A DNA stretch of 64,000 nucleotides from Hermetia illucens (GCF_905115235.1 NC_051850.1:38012441-38076440); one strand, 5' to 3'; positions 1-12,490 are shown, numbered from the stretch's first letter. Numbers and translations: made by a program. Notes: generated by a model not told the origin, from the letters alone.

Positions 1-117
1 TTGCTGTAGTTACTACCACTATTTCCCCTTTTGGCAGCCACAATCCCTCCCTTACTTAATCAATAGCCACTGAATGATGATGAAACTAGTGCACATGATT
101 CCCCGCATGATTTTTAT

Positions 118-231
118 GGCGTAGGTCAGGACGCCAGACAGCTTTTAGGGATATCAATTTGGTGGTATCTGCAGTTCCTTATTAAGGCAGACCGGATACC
201 GGCTGCTGCGCCGTTGATGTTGATGATAATC
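118..231 (+). mobile_element. LINE 3' end relic with GAT-rich tail
   Basis: This stretch matches, with substitutions and small gaps, the 3' ends at 17754-17888 and 63165-63262. All three share a core reading roughly 'ttccttatta(a)ggcag ... ccggataccgg ... ttgttgcgccgttgatg' and finish in a short GATGAT-type repeat. The 17.3-kb copy carries recognisable reverse-transcriptase C-terminal coding sequence directly upstream, so these are 3' termini of one LINE family. No coding sequence is recognisable in front of this copy. Confidence 0.6.
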
Positions 232-1099
232 GCAACTCCTAAGTTCTTCTCTGAGAAGAATTAATATGAAAGTCTCCGTTATTTCTCTAAACAACTAAAT
301 TGACTAATTAACTATTCTAGCACAGGAATTGTATCATTTCATCACTAGCGGAGTAAAATTTTGTTCTACCTGAAACCCTCTTTATGCTGATATCTGTTAC
401 AACCACATACTGAAGGTTGCTGGGCCATCGCATCGCATCGCTGACAGTCTCTAAATTTGTGACCTTATAGGTTTCCTGGTGTGTAGCGTGGGGATGATCC
501 TCAGTAACTTTGTTAGATATGTTTTGAACCAGCGCAGCGTCAACATATGTCAATTATACAACTGAATTAACCCTTGTTTGAGTACATTTTTATATCACTT
601 TCCATTACCAGTGTCATGTCCAACCACGCAAAACTTAACAATGAACTGGACTTCCTTCAGCAGGCTATCGAACATGTTTTCAACTTGGAGGGGCTAGAAG
701 ATATACACATCTACCACAGTTAACAAAGCTGCCTCTTGTAATCCCATCTTTGGCTTTGCCAGTCTGATCCGTAATCCATGTACCCTTGCGAAGATTTTTG
801 TAGGGTTCACTTCAGAGAAGGTTTAGGTTAGCAAATTCTCAGAAACTATCCAAAGGTTAAAATCAAATGATTTTTTTTCCGTTCCAGCGTAAGGAGCAAT
901 GTGATTGCACTTCTTGGCAATAAAGCTTTATTACGCAATTTCTGCATTGAATGGGCCGATTAAAACCGTTTTCCATGCTTCCGCAAAGGTATTTCCAAAA
1001 TATAGAATAGAAAGAATAGAAACTTTACTATTCCAGACCGCCGAGAAAACTCCGAGCCCGGCGCAATCCCTCCCTCCTCATCTCATCGGGCCTGGGTTT
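232..1099. other. Intergenic, nothing recognised
   Basis: Only short, uninformative open frames occur here. I see no conserved domain, RNA gene or repeat shared with the rest of the window. Confidence 0.5.
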
Positions 1100-1400
1100 T
1101 ATTAATGATAATAGAATTTGTACCTGTTGGTACTTCTGCCTATCTATCTTCTAATATTTTGCCCATGCAGAAAGCCAGGGGGTTTCTGACTCCTTTACGG
1201 GTAAGAGTATACTGTATTTACGCATGCCATGTGTTGTCGAAAGCAACTTCGATGGCCAAAAGCGCCCACAGACTGCTTCTTTGTTGTCAAATGCATCGTG
1301 CAATACGTCAGCTGATACAGGGCAATTTCGGTTGATTGTTCTGCCTGATGAGCGTATTGGCATGAATGTAAAGCATTATGAACTAGAATATTAGTTCTAA
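1100..1400 (-). mobile_element. LINE reverse transcriptase relic
   Basis: The minus strand reads through segments resembling the RT core of non-LTR elements: a 'FDNTWHA' stretch followed by a 'TLTRKGVRNPLA' stretch. In LINE RTs the equivalent is an (A)FD.(V/A).H block followed by L...GV....  In-frame stops lie between the segments, so this is a decayed fragment. Confidence 0.4.
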
Positions 1401-1885
1401 TCTAGTTGAACAGGACTTTCTTCACAATTTTCAATACGAAGAGTGCCAGGAAAATTGGTTTAGAAGCTTTAGGATGAAAAGCATCCTTTTTACGCGTTTT
1501 CGGAATGGAGACAACTGTTGCCAGGATCTCATGATCTTCACATGGATCTGTTATAATAATCGTAATCACCTTCAAAGGAGAAATCAGCCTTTGGAGTTGC
1601 GGTTGAAGATACCAACCGCTTTAGGTGATTTAAGTGGCTTAAAAGTTATCACTGCCCTATTTTGCTCTAGTCTCCGAACATACCTCTTCAACTATCTTCC
1701 AATTTTTCGTTTCCTCCCTCTGTCTACTATTGGGGTATCAGGAAAAATGTCCTCCATCAACTTCCGGAAATTAGTCTTGAGAAGTGGATGTAGTCTGTCT
1801 TCATTCTCGGTTCAGGTAGAAGAAGAAATCTAAAATGTAAAATGAGTCATATAACCATTCTGAGTTTAGCTATTTATGATGGCTG

Positions 1886-1972
1886 TAGGTATCAGTGGCC
1901 GCTCCGAGGAGCCCAATTAGCGCTTTGGTGCGCCGTTTTGATGTATGATGGCGCGGCGGGCCAGTGCGTTAC
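1886..1972 (+). mobile_element. R1-like LINE 5' end fragment
   Basis: The sequence from 'taggtatcagtggccgctcc' to the 'gcgccgttttgatg' segment recurs at about 54718-54790 and 59220-59290. The 54.7-kb copy leads directly into LINE ORF1-like coding sequence, which suggests this block is the 5' end of an R1-group LINE. This copy is cut off within 100 bases and runs into the inverted repeat that follows. Confidence 0.5.
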
Positions 1973-2069
1973 TCATGCTTTTTTTACCGGTGGCTTGATT
2001 CGCAGGACGGCAATCTATGAATTTACAGCCATCATAAAAAAAGCATGAGGAACGCACTGGCCCGCCGCG
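1952..2069. repeat. 35-bp inverted repeat, 48-bp spacer
   Basis: Arms lie at 1952-1986 and 2035-2069. They start CGCGGCGGGCCAGTGCGTT and end in a seven-T run, and pair with one mismatch in 35. Shorter complementary segments (ATGATGGCTGTA at about 1876 and its complement at about 2022) suggest a wider foldback. It sits at the junction of two LINE fragments. Confidence 0.75.
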
Positions 2070-2089
2070 TATTCAATGGTGGCGATTTC

Positions 2090-2690
2090 GCGAGAAGAAG
2101 AAAGAAACCATCTCACTTACGCGATTACCAACCTTTACGAACGAAATTAGAGACGCAATCCACAAAGCGGCCTCTGCATCCTTCGGGGTCACCAAGCCAG
2201 GTAAGCGGCACATAAACCGAGATACTTGGCTTTGGAATGACGATGTTGAAATGAAGGTCCGTGAAAAAAAACTCCTCTACCACAAGTTTTTCGACGATAA
2301 AACGCTCGCCAATTGGCAAATTTATAAGAATGCCAACCGGGAAGTAAAGATAGCGATCTCTGTCACGCAGGCCCATTACAAAAATCTTTACGATAAACTG
2401 GACAGTCGGGATGGTGAGAGAGGTCTGTATCGACTTGACAAAAGCCGAAACGAACGCACTCAGGATATCGAACACTTCTGTTGAGTTAATGACAAGAGCG
2501 GTACTTTGCTTACCGACCGTCGAGCCGCGACGCATTCGTCGAGCAGATTTCAACTGCAGAATTTGTTCATGCTGCAGTTCCACAATCATTGCCGATATTT
2601 GGAGCAGTTCCACCTATCAGCGCAGCTGATAGTCGAGGAACCAATAAAAGGAATAATGATGACAAATTTTGCAATATTATCTTTGCACTA
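2090..2690 (+). mobile_element. RTE-type LINE fragment (EN-RT linker)
   Basis: The plus strand encodes a stretch typical of RTE elements between endonuclease and RT: 'ETWLWNDDVEMKVREKK'-like sequence near 2220-2270 (here preceded by NRD), then 'KNLYDKLDSRDGE' near 2380-2420 and 'YRLDKSRNERTQD' near 2430-2470. A stop follows at about 2484, and the frame resumes with 'LTDRRAAT'. Both ends are missing, so it is a truncated, inactive copy. Confidence 0.7.
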
Positions 2691-2739
2691 TTAACATGTA
2701 AAAAAAATGTCATTCAATATTTATCGACGGGAAAATTAA

Positions 2740-3960
2740 TCTGCTAACAATGAAAATACAACAGGCTGCATGGAAAAGCACTCCTACTGATTATGGACGG
2801 AATAAAAAAATATACTGACTGCCCTGCAAAGGTTAGCGAACTAATTGCAGAGAAACGTAGAGTTCGCAAGCTATGGCAAAGAAACCTAAACTTTCTTCTT
2901 AATTAACAAGTTTAGAAATAAGTCCTTCAGCAGATATGTCTCTTATCTTACAGCACAAAAAACACAGGAAGGCCGCGAAAGATCTGAGAACATCCAGACA
3001 ACAAAGTCCACTTAATAAACAAGGAAACGGGTTCGTTGTGCACAGAATATGGCAGATCTATTCGTGAAGCATCTAGAAAATATCTTTCAGCTTTTAGATG
3101 CATAAGCGTCTACATGCTTAAACCCAGTCAAGAAAGTGGACCATTACAAAATACGTCATGCAAAACTAAATGAGCTGAGGATCCTATCAAAGCTACTAGC
3201 CTATTACAAGGAGAATACTAAAATAGTTGCCAGAAAAGGGTCTAATCAAATTATTACAAATAATTAATCCAGCTTTTAGATTAAAATGCGTCCCTCGACA
3301 ATTGAAAGTGGCCGAAATTATAATGGTCCCCAAACCGGGAAAGGAGCCAGCGTATTGGGCCCAACACTGTTTCTCCTATATACCAATGATATATATGGAA
3401 AATAAAATTTAAGGAAAGCAAATCAACGTACAAAAAGAAAAAACGGCTAAAGTTGTCATAAATGGACAAGATGTGCTACAAGCGAGTGAGGTCAAATATT
3501 TAAGTATGACACTCGCTGCTAAGCTCAGTTGAAAAGACACATGCTAAGAAAGAAGGAAGAGCTGAATGCCAGATACAGATAGATGTACTGGCTATTGGTG
3601 AGGAATTCCTAGCTGACTACCGACAACAAGCTGCTAATTTATGATCCTATGGCCCATCTGGTCGTATGGCTTCCAGGTCTGGGGCTTTGCCAAAGAATCA
3701 ACCTAAAGGTCATACAAATGTTCCAAAATAAAGTGCTTAGAGGCGTAGTCGACGCTCCCTGATTCATTCGTAATGAGGGTCTGCATAAAGACCTGAAATT
3801 GCACTCGATTAGTGAAGTCATTAAAGACCAAGCAATTAAACATAGTCACCGACTACGATCATATGAAAATAACGAAGTCGTAAAATTGACTGATATCGCT
3901 AATATAATGAGACGGCTGAAAAAAATAAAACCAAAAGACTTGCTAACGTAGCTGATACCT
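2740..3960 (+). mobile_element. Jockey-type LINE relic (RT C-terminal half)
   Basis: Scattered plus-strand segments match the Jockey-clade pol C-terminus in order: 'ELRILSKLLAYYKENT' near 3170-3220, 'RQMYWLLVRNS' near 3575-3610, 'LKVIQMFQNKVLRGVV' near 3700-3750 and 'RNEGLHKDLKLHSISEVI' near 3770-3825, then 'IMRRLKKIKPKDL' near 3905-3945. Stops and frame changes separate them. The order fits one decayed element. Confidence 0.65.
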
Positions 3961-4199
3961 AAGAAGAGCAGCCAGTTCCTCAGCGAAGCTAGACAAATGG
4001 TCTTCTCACAATAAAAACAAAGCCTGTATATGTAAAGAGACTAACTGGATGGGGAAACCTCAGTCGCAGCTTGGCGAGAGGTGTTTTTAGTAGGTAAAAA
4101 TTCCACACTCTCAGGGATCGTCAAGCCTCTTAGTCGTGAAGAGATCCACCTCTTAAAAACAAAAATCAATCAGTCGCAAAAATTTACTTCGGCCTGGTT

Positions 4200-4510
4200 C
4201 AGGTCTGGACTTACGACGGATTTCATTTGAATATAATTCGTACCCATTACGTGTTTGCGATTATATTTAGGTGGACCATCTGTCGTTACTTTCGATCACC
4301 CTCCTCCCAGGGCAGAGGTGAGGCAGCGTCTGATGAGTTGACTCTGCCCTGGACGAAACCTTCAGTCAGCTTTTTTGTTCTTTTTTGAAAACTTGGATTT
4401 AACTCAAAAAAGAGGAGTCCGTGAACTACAAAAGAGGAAGTGAATTGCTTCCCAAGTGGTCCGGTCCGTCACTAAGTTGGTGCAAACTTAGGATTCCCAA
4501 CATCCTCAAC
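4200..4510 (+). repeat. Dispersed repeat with GGGCAGAGG hairpin, copy 1
   Basis: It contains GGGCAGAGG at 4310-4318 and the partly complementary ACTCTGCCC about 22 bases later, then a 'gaaaccttcagtcag' block and a T-rich run. Further on, 'gtccgtcactaagttggtgc ... ttaggattcccaacatcctc' parallels 30780-30905 and 33430-33525. No coding sequence is seen. It looks like an unclassified non-autonomous element, shared with 30655-31125. Confidence 0.55.
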
Positions 4511-4757
4511 AATCTTTATGTACAAATTATTAACGAATATTAACGATTTTTTTCAAAAAAATAACTGCTTACTAATAGTATGCAAGGATTGAAGCTCAGC
4601 TCTAGTACTTCTTATGGTAATGCCAACTTTGGCAACTGAAATGTCATTGACACTGTCGTAGACCGACTGTCAGCTGTCAGTTGTGTCAAGAATTCGATCA
4701 TAATAATTTCTGTGGGGGTACGAAAATAAAGATCGGCACAGCTTATCGATATACACC

Positions 4758-6202
4758 ATGAGTTCCCTCTTGCTACTCAATTCCTCGCTTGTCTCGAGTA
4801 AGTCTCATCTTTTTTCCCAGCAAACCAATAGACAATCGATTCAGATTATATAATTGCCACCGAAAAGGTTATGTTATTCTCAGTTTTTCACGTATTCCTT
4901 CTGTCTTCCAATTAGGGCTCCCAACAAATGCACTCGGAGTTGTGTGCTTGCGGGCCAACTACTCCACAGAGGGACCACGACCCCTGAAAACCACAAACTT
5001 GTCTGCGTTGAAGCGAGGAACTGGAGGCCGAAGCAGTTTCAATGGGATCGTGGCGACGGTTTTCGGCTGCACCGGTTTCGTCGGCCGATACGTTTGCAAT
5101 AAGTTGGGAAAAATTGGCACCCAAATGATTCTTCCATACCGTGGAGACCATGGCGAGGCAATCAGGCTGAAACTAACCGGAGACTTGGGGCAAGTGCTGT
5201 TCCATGTTTTCGACCTGCGAGATGAGAAGTCGATCCGAGAGGCCGTGAAATATTCGAACGTTGTAGTCAACTTAGTGGGACGCGAATTTGAAACGAAGAA
5301 TTTTAAATATGACGATGTTCATGTGGAGGGAGCAAGGCGTCTTGCCAGGTAATATTATTTTTTCCTTCATTGTGAACTCGAATCAAACGTTCAATCCTTA
5401 GAATATGCCGCGAGGCGGGAGTCGATCGCTTTATTCATCTTTCTGCACTGAATGCTACTCCAAATCCGGAATCGCATATCATTCAAGGTGGCAGCAAATT
5501 CTTGAAAAGCAAATATTACGGGGAGTGCGCAGTCCGCGAAGAATTCCCAGAAGCTACCATCATTCGCCCGTCCGACATCTATGGCCAGGAGGATCGCTTC
5601 CTGCGATATTACGCTCATATCTGGCGTCGCCAATTCCGTGCTATGCCCTTGTGGAAAAAGGGAGAGTGCACAATCAAACAGCCAGTTTATGTAGGCGATA
5701 TCGCCCAAGCTATCGTAAACTGTGCCAAGGATCCAGATACAGCTGGGCAAGTGTACCAAGCTGTGGGGTAAGGGAATTGTGGATTGATTTTTGGACTTGC
5801 TTTAAAAATACGATCTATTGCAGTCCGAAACGTTACCTCCTAAGCGAACTGGTGGACTGGTTCCACCGCGTGATGCGTAAAGACGAGAAATGGTGGGGCT
5901 ACATGCGTTACGATATGCGCTTCGACCCGACATTCGTGATGAAGACGAAAATTACTGAACTTTTGTGTCCGGGAGCACCTGTAGGCGGTCTTCACATGGA
6001 GCGATTGGAATTAGAATGTGTGACGGATGTTGTTGAAAGGGGCGTTCCGACACTGGAAGATTTGGGAGTTCAATTGATGCCGATGGAAAATCAAGTTCCG
6101 TGGGAATTGCGACCATACCGGGCGGCCCAATACTACGACGCTGAATTGCATGAGTTCGAAGAGCCTGCACCACCCAAGGCAATCGATGCAAGATACGCCT
6201 GA
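4758..6202 (+). CDS. ND-39 (NDUFA9): NADH dehydrogenase 1 alpha subcomplex subunit 9 (39-kDa complex I subunit)
   Basis: This is an accessory subunit of mitochondrial complex I, an atypical short-chain dehydrogenase that binds NADPH at the junction of the matrix and membrane arms. The exons I infer are 4758-4797, 4916-5348, 5402-5767 and 5824-6202, joined at GTAAGT/AG, GTAATA/AG and GTAAGG/AG sites; phase is kept throughout, giving 405 residues (about 416 in Drosophila from memory). The first ~35 residues are rich in S, L and R, as expected of a mitochondrial presequence. A Rossmann motif GCTGFVG follows at about residue 68, then RPSDIYGQEDRFL and QPVYVGDIAQAI, both typical of the family. The start ATG lies just before the first donor site, and the frame from exon 2 onward has no better start. 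It stands alone on this strand. I see no disruption and think it is functional. Confidence 0.97.
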
Positions 6203-6300
6203 ATTCCGACGTTTGTTCCATAGGTGAGGTACGTTCTGTGTATTTGGTAAGCAGCAGAGGACAGTGAAGTTTGCCTGACATTTGTTATTTGTCCGATTTA

Positions 6301-6306
6301 AATAAA
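6301..6306 (+). terminator. Polyadenylation signal of ND-39
   Basis: AATAAA about 100 bases after the ND-39 stop codon, the normal spacing for an insect 3' UTR. Confidence 0.8.
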
Positions 6307-6739
6307 CTAATGTGGAATACAGTGCAGACTTTGTTTGCGAATTGTCAAATTAGATACCAGTGATGTAGTGATGAAGGGTCTTTAAAGTGAATCAATCTTT
6401 TTTTAAAAAAGATCTGAGGGCCAGAGGTGATTAGAGATTGGGGTGAGGTACGACCGTGAATGTTCCCGGAGTTGATGTGGGCGTTGGTCGGAAGACACTG
6501 CATAACTTTTGAGCAGATGCGGCTATAAGAGTAGTTAGCAGGCTAGCCTAGCATGTCACCTGAACATAGACAAGACAGACATGAGTTGATGAAAGCTTGG
6601 CGTTTTCGAGTAATAATAGTATTGAGGAAAATGACAGAACTATTGCGACCCTTTGATGATTATAGTGTGTCGATCAGGCCTATAACTGAAAGGAAATTTT
6701 AAAATGGTTCCTACTACCTGGCACCTGATGTTAATTGTT

Positions 6740-8620
6740 CTCCCAGGGACATTATAACCTTCTCTTCACAAGCGACGAACATTGTCGAAGAGTATGTATG
6801 GAGGCTTCTGCATTTTTCCCATCGAATTTACAGGTAGCGTTCGCAAATATCCCTAATTTCAGGTGGTAATTCAGTCTGCAGTGACCCGTGAATATTCCGC
6901 TGGGCATGTCCTCTTTGCCCCGGTGATACCTACACAAGTCAGTCTTTGAAGTTATATCTGCTCAAATTACCGCCCCATAGCCGTTCGCTTTATCATCGCA
7001 ATATATCAAACTTAGTATATTTGAGGTGCAACCCCATTTCTTCCCTGCTAAGGAACTGCAAACCTTCAAATCTCTTGTAGCTTTCCGACGTATGTAATTT
7101 TTGCTCCAAAGTACTTCCGAAATATATAGCTTCTGTACCCTGTTTAACTTCTATGCCATACAATCTAATGGCAATTGAATGATTAAGTTTGCGCTCCCTA
7201 TTAATTGACGCTACAATTGCCACGACTGGATTGATGCGCAGCTTCGCCTTCCTGCCCCAGGTACTAGAAATTCCCAATCCTAATTGGATTCTATAACAGA
7301 TTTACCCCTGCAGATATCGTCAGCGTATCCATGGGCCTATATTCTAGTATCTGTTAGTTCTTCTAAGAGTTCATCAACTACCACTCCAAATTAACAGTGA
7401 TAACATCCCACCCTGAAGGTAACCTTCAGTTGTATTTTGTGTGTAACAATAGATTTGGTATCTGTTGTTACTTCAATTTACCTATTCTCCAACGTTTTAT
7501 TCATCCAAATGGCTGAAGTTTTTCTGTGAGGCAAATCGTCTGTGATACTTAGTCCTTTTCACTGAATTTCAAAATGAAGGCCATTTTTGCCTGCCTCCAT
7601 GCCCTTGGAAATGAGTTTTGAGAACCACATGTACCATATCTCCCTCGTTCTCGATAGATGCTTTGTTCAGACAGATAGAGGATATTGTCTTATCCTTAGC
7701 TACAGCTTCCAATAGGAGCGAACAATCCCCTCAAAGAAACTATTTCATCATGTTGTCCTCAGTTCGTTTCGCCCGTTCGAAGAGTTTTCGAACCTCTCCC
7801 TCAGGTTCCCTATATAGAAACTCGAATTTTTTCTAATGGAATTCCCTACTACTCTCTTTACTTCAGAGTTGCGCTTAATGTCGAATCTTATTATATTGTC
7901 ATCCGACATGAAGAGTTCCTTCGATGTCTTCCAATGCCTGATTAGTCCATTCATAAGTGTATTCCCTAGAGTTATGTCTAGTACCTCTTGCCTAGTGCTA
8001 GTCAAGAATGTTGGCGTATTTTCTACGTTATAATCTTCTAATTAATCGCTTCTATCCTACTGTTCTGATTGGTGCTGGTTGCCCCCAATATTTCACTAGT
8101 CTTAACGACTACATAGTCCCGATGGGATCCGGATTAACTTGTTGTGGGTGTGGCTGCATTTCCAGATGGATACTAGTAGCATTACGTACCGTTAATGCTC
8201 CATATGACATGAAGTTCGGTGTCGCCGTCACTAAAAACAACGCCACCCAGATGTGCTAGGCATATTTGACGGCCTCGATATTCTGCCAGTCACGCTGAGA
8301 ATCTTAGCCGCTTGCTTCCTTCTCCGAATCCATAACCCTTTGGTCAAGGTCCATGACTCGATGAGAGACCAAACCGATGTCATCAGGGTAGATAAGAAGT
8401 TTGAGAAAAGGTGGCCCCTTGAAGCTCTTCATGTCCGACAAGGCAACATGAAGAATTCCAGATACACTTCCTTTTGACGCTATCGAAAGGTTTCTCGAAG
8501 TCGATGGAAAGTTCTAAATTCTGAAAATTGCTCCAAAATAATCCCAAGGGTGTTGATGTAGTCAACCCAGCGTTTAGAACGGAAACCAGTTCTGTGTTCA
8601 ATACGCCTTGGAGTTTTTCT
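6740..8620 (-). mobile_element. LINE relic: endonuclease, RT and C-terminal pieces
   Basis: Minus-strand segments match non-LTR pol: an endonuclease-like 'TRQEVLDITLGN' block followed by 'SDDNIIRFDI' (about 7880-8000), an RT block 'IDFEKPFDSVKRKCIWN' (about 8450-8510), a YADD-region-like '(S)HRVMDL' block (about 8340-8370), 'RRKLN(H)SIAIRLYGIEVKQ' (about 7130-7200) and a cysteine-rich C-terminal motif beginning MCRYHRG with GHCRLNYHLKL (about 6840-6935). The pieces are not in the order of a single element, so at least two overlapping, decayed LINEs are present. 8621-9224 on the same strand is unassigned. Confidence 0.55.
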
Positions 8621-9224
8621 TTGATGAGTTGTAGGATAACTTTATTTATTATCTTTGCCAGAGGACATAAATATTGCGCCCAACATGAGTGCTTATCTTC
8701 GTTTTGTAATCTTCACAATCAATCGCTTTTTCTACGCCCGACTCTGGAATGTAGGAGGGTCTTTTTGACACTCTAGCATCCCTCATTCGTGTGGCCTTGA
8801 TACGGTGCTTTATAGTAGCATCAAAATCTAAAATACAAACTGGGAATATCAAGTGAATTGAAAACCAAAACGGACGCGGAAGCTGATGGAAAATGGAAAA
8901 TAATAAAAGACACCGGGTTGACAAGCAGCCGGAAACCTCGTAATCCGAGTGCCAGGATCGAGAAGGAATATCCTCGGCGGACCACATCCTTAGCCGATAT
9001 TTCTACTGCCTACGATTTTTAGGAGACACCCTTTGCAGTTCCCACCTTTCCTTGGCATCCTCAGACCATAACAATGGAAAATAGTCTCTGTGTTCTGTGC
9101 GAATTCTACCAGGTGTTGGAAAGGAAAAGGAGAACGGATTCTTAAATCAAAGAATTCCTTCGATGTTTCATTTTCTAGCATATCATAAACATAATAATTC
9201 TTAGTCTTTTTCTTCAGCCTTTGT

Positions 9225-10720
9225 CCCATTCACAAGCGGGGTCGGTTCGTCGTGATCGGTTGCACCACTTTATTTTAATCAAATGCCTGATCTGGATGCA
9301 ATGACGAGACTTTTAAATCCCCATCCAGTGTAACAAGCCACCGTTGTTTCGGCCGGTTTTTTGGTCCTTTATCATCGACTACGATCTTCAGACCAATCTT
9401 AGCAAGTGAATTTTCGTTAGCACGAATTACATGACCATATCATTGAAAACGCCTCTCTCGTAGCTTTCCCACGGTCGGTGCAATCCCATATCGATCGCGG
9501 ATATCCTCATTTCGGATGTGATCAAAACGTGTCATGCCACTAATCCAACGCAACTTCGTCTTCATTACCGCAAGACGCCGTTCATTGTCTTTTATAGTCG
9601 GCCAACACTCAGAACCATCGAGAGCGGCAGGACGGACGACATTGTGGGAAATTTTACATTTGAGACGCTCGTTGATTCGTCGATTCCAAGGACACCAGTT
9701 GTGGAACGCCACTTTATCCAGCTTGCCTTAATGCGTAAAGCAATTTCATAACGTAGTTTTCCATTGGCTGATAGCGTTGACCCGAGGTATTTAAATCGCC
9801 CCGTTCTAGGTAGGTCACTGCCGCTGACAGTGATTGTTCCTGTTTCATGGGGGATCGGTCGTCAAAAATTCAGTTTTATTCAGATTGAATCTGAGACCGT
9901 CTTGCATGAGGCTATCATTCCGTTTTTGGACAAGTTGCTCTAAATCATTTTTGCTATTAGATGCTAGGAAAACATCATCTGCATAAAGCAGTGTATAGGG
10001 CGCTGGACGTTGGATGTCTCGTGTGACGGTGTCCATAACAAGAACAAAAAGGAGTGGTGAGAGGGCGTTTCCTTGATAAACACCAACAGAGACATGAAAC
10101 GGTTTTGATACGCCCGCCACATTAGGAGCTTTACTTTTCGGATCATGGTAGAGCAATTGAACCCAGCGCACGGTTTTGTCGGAGAGCATACCAGATGAGT
10201 TCGTGTGGCACACGGTCAGACACTTTCTCCAGATAGAGAAATGCGATGTAAAGAGGGCGATGCTTCCCAGGGTTTTTCTCCATGAGTAACCGCGTAGCGT
10301 GTATGGCGTCAGCAGTTCCGCAGTTCTTGACAAATCCAGCTTGATTCACGGTTATTTCAACGATTTCGCGAATACAGTTATCAAGAATGCATTCAAAAAT
10401 CTTCATGACATGGGAAAGTAACCTGATCGGACGATAATTTGAACATTCTGCTGGACTACCTTTTTTTCATATTGGAACTGTGGTACTTTCTTCCCAGTCA
10501 GATGGTGTTTTCCCTTCCTGAATAACCTGATTAAGGAATTCACTGAGCCACAGTGTTGGGTCCCAGCTATACACTTTCCAGAGCTTAGATGTAATGTCGT
10601 CAGGTCCTGTGGCTTTCCCCGATTTCATTCGTTTTATTGCTTCCGCGAATTTTGGTTTGAAACTACTTTTTATAAATAAGGTCGCTGTTCTTTCCACGAG
10701 ATGAAATCCTAGCATTTTTC
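9225..10720 (-). mobile_element. RTE-clade LINE, 5'-truncated and inactive
   Basis: This minus-strand pol relic runs in the expected order: 'MKSGKATGPDDI' (about 10600-10640), 'NQAGFVKNCGTADAIHATRL' (about 10290-10345), 'RVPHELIWYALRQ' (about 10185-10225), 'YQGNALSPLLFVLVMD' (about 10035-10085), catalytic 'LLYADDVFLAS' (about 9960-9995), then 'DGSECWPT', 'RNEDIRDRYGIAP' and a 3' 'HPDQAFD' segment near 9285. The YADD motif is intact, but several frame changes and stops break the frame. The endonuclease end is absent. It is the longest and best ordered LINE in the window. Confidence 0.85.
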
Positions 10721-11089
10721 GGTAATTAAGCGGGAATCTTATACATCTTGAAGATCGAAATACTGTTGTGGATTGCTTTTAACTGGAATGGTGCGATTTA
10801 TCCTAATACATCCTATACATGTCAGCTGTGTGGGCGAGGCGTTTGCAAACTCACAGCGACGAACCAAGTGATGTCGACCTATTGTCTGATGATTCTAATC
10901 TCTGATAATGTAGATGGGAAGAAGGTGAAAGCAAAGACAGTGTCGCTATCTGATATTGGCGTTGAGTTAGTTCCTGATTTTGAACAAATTAGCGAAAGCA
11001 GATTTAACGCTCTTAATGGGCCAAGCGGCACCCAGTTGGCTGCCGCCGTCGGCAGGACCACCGCTCCTTAGATATGCAGATACTGTACG

Positions 11090-11215
11090 GTGCTTTTTCG
11101 ATATACTGCCCATTATCGCAAATCGGAAGAATTCGCTAAGTTGTCAAGCTGAGAACCTTAGCCTGAGAGCCAAAGTCCATAACTTCGTGAGACAGCAAAC
11201 GGATGTTATTTAGGT
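11090..11215 (-). mobile_element. Short LINE RT fragment
   Basis: Minus-strand residues resemble the RT block after YADD ('RLLSHEVMDF'), paralleling the fragment at about 8340-8400. It is too short to classify. Upstream, 10748-11070 holds an open frame that I could not identify. Confidence 0.3.
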
Positions 11216-12480
11216 AGTCCAGGTGTTTGAGGAGGAATTATATCGTCCATTGGACCTTATGCAAACTGTTTTAATAGAAGTTGCTAACGCTAGCTCTCTA
11301 CCTAAGCGCATTGTTAACCGAATGATTTCGCTTTTGTTTGGGGGAATAATCCATATCCACGGCATATATTACGGTGACTAGCGGTTTCTTCGACAAGAAA
11401 TTGAACTTCACAGGACATTATACGGTTGAGGACAATGTTTCCTCGACCTGTTAAGCTGCTCTTGATCGTCGTTGAAGATTGTTATCGTCCCTCGGTGTTA
11501 TCAAAGCCTACCTAGGCATCCAGATAACCCAGCCGAATTCCAATGTCAACTTTAGGAGCGTCTCCTGGACTGCATTAAATTACTCATAGAAATTCTCTTT
11601 TTCCTCTGCATCGGAGGTCTCCGTTGATGCGTAACAATGTTTCACTTTCTGGAATGAAATGGGGCAAACAATATTCACTTTAATACCGGTTCCCAGGTCA
11701 TGAGGGCGCCTATCAGATGCGGCAAGCATTAGTTTGACAGCCGATTCATAGTTGCTTCCGGCAGGCTTGACAGGACTTATTATCATAGTGCCACAAGGAA
11801 GAAAGAAGTGCTTTCCAGGAATTCCACCATTTTACCTCATCTAACCCCAGAATGTCCAACTTATATCGCTGGAATTTTCGCTCAAACGGGAGCAAGCGAA
11901 CATTCGCACGTTCAATCCTAAACCATTATCGAAAACAAAAGGTCGTACCGGAAAAATACAGCCCAAGTGAAATTCAGTTTACCCTGAGACGACTAGATGT
12001 TATACGACCATTCAAACTATGACTCCTCTCTCAAACGGGCTGGGGGACTGTCTAGGGTGAAGCTGATAAATTAGCCGGCCAAGGTTTTAGCTTGTCAATG
12101 GGAAGTTCAGAGATTTTGTAGTCATAACCTCTGTTGTCAAGAGTGTTCATAAGGCGAAATGGCAACGACGTCATTTGAATTCTTGACAGCATACGAAAAT
12201 CTGCATGAAGGAGCCTAAGACCTTTTCTTAAGGTAGACATGAAGACTATAACAGGGTTTGTACCTTTGCACTATTTTTCAAAATGTTTCCTGAAGAAAAT
12301 CGACTGTCCGCAAACCAATTCGCAGCAGAGGGTTCTGCATTTTATATGCAGCCTTCTATGGGCCATCACTGAGACCACGGTTGAGCCACAAGACAAGGCG
12401 GCAAATGCGAAAAAGAAAGTTCAAAGCGGACAGTAGCGGAAAATAACGTGTACACAACAACGAATTTTGAAATTATGAAA
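11216..12480. other. Intergenic, nothing recognised
   Basis: Only short, non-conserved frames are present between the LINE cluster and Ric8a. No RNA gene or repeat shared with other parts of the window was seen. Confidence 0.45.
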
Positions 12481-12484
12481 TATT

Positions 12485-12490
12485 TTTATT
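12485..12490 (-). terminator. Polyadenylation signal of Ric8a
   Basis: TTTATT on the plus strand (AATAAA on the gene's strand), about 190 bases past the Ric8a stop codon. Confidence 0.6.

Noticed and set aside
2125-2613. 162-codon open frame on the minus strand
   Set aside because: It is the antisense of the RTE LINE segment at 2090-2690, whose plus-strand residues match the family.
10748-11071. 107-codon plus-strand open frame
   Set aside because: No recognised domain and opposed to LINE relics on both sides; could not be supported.
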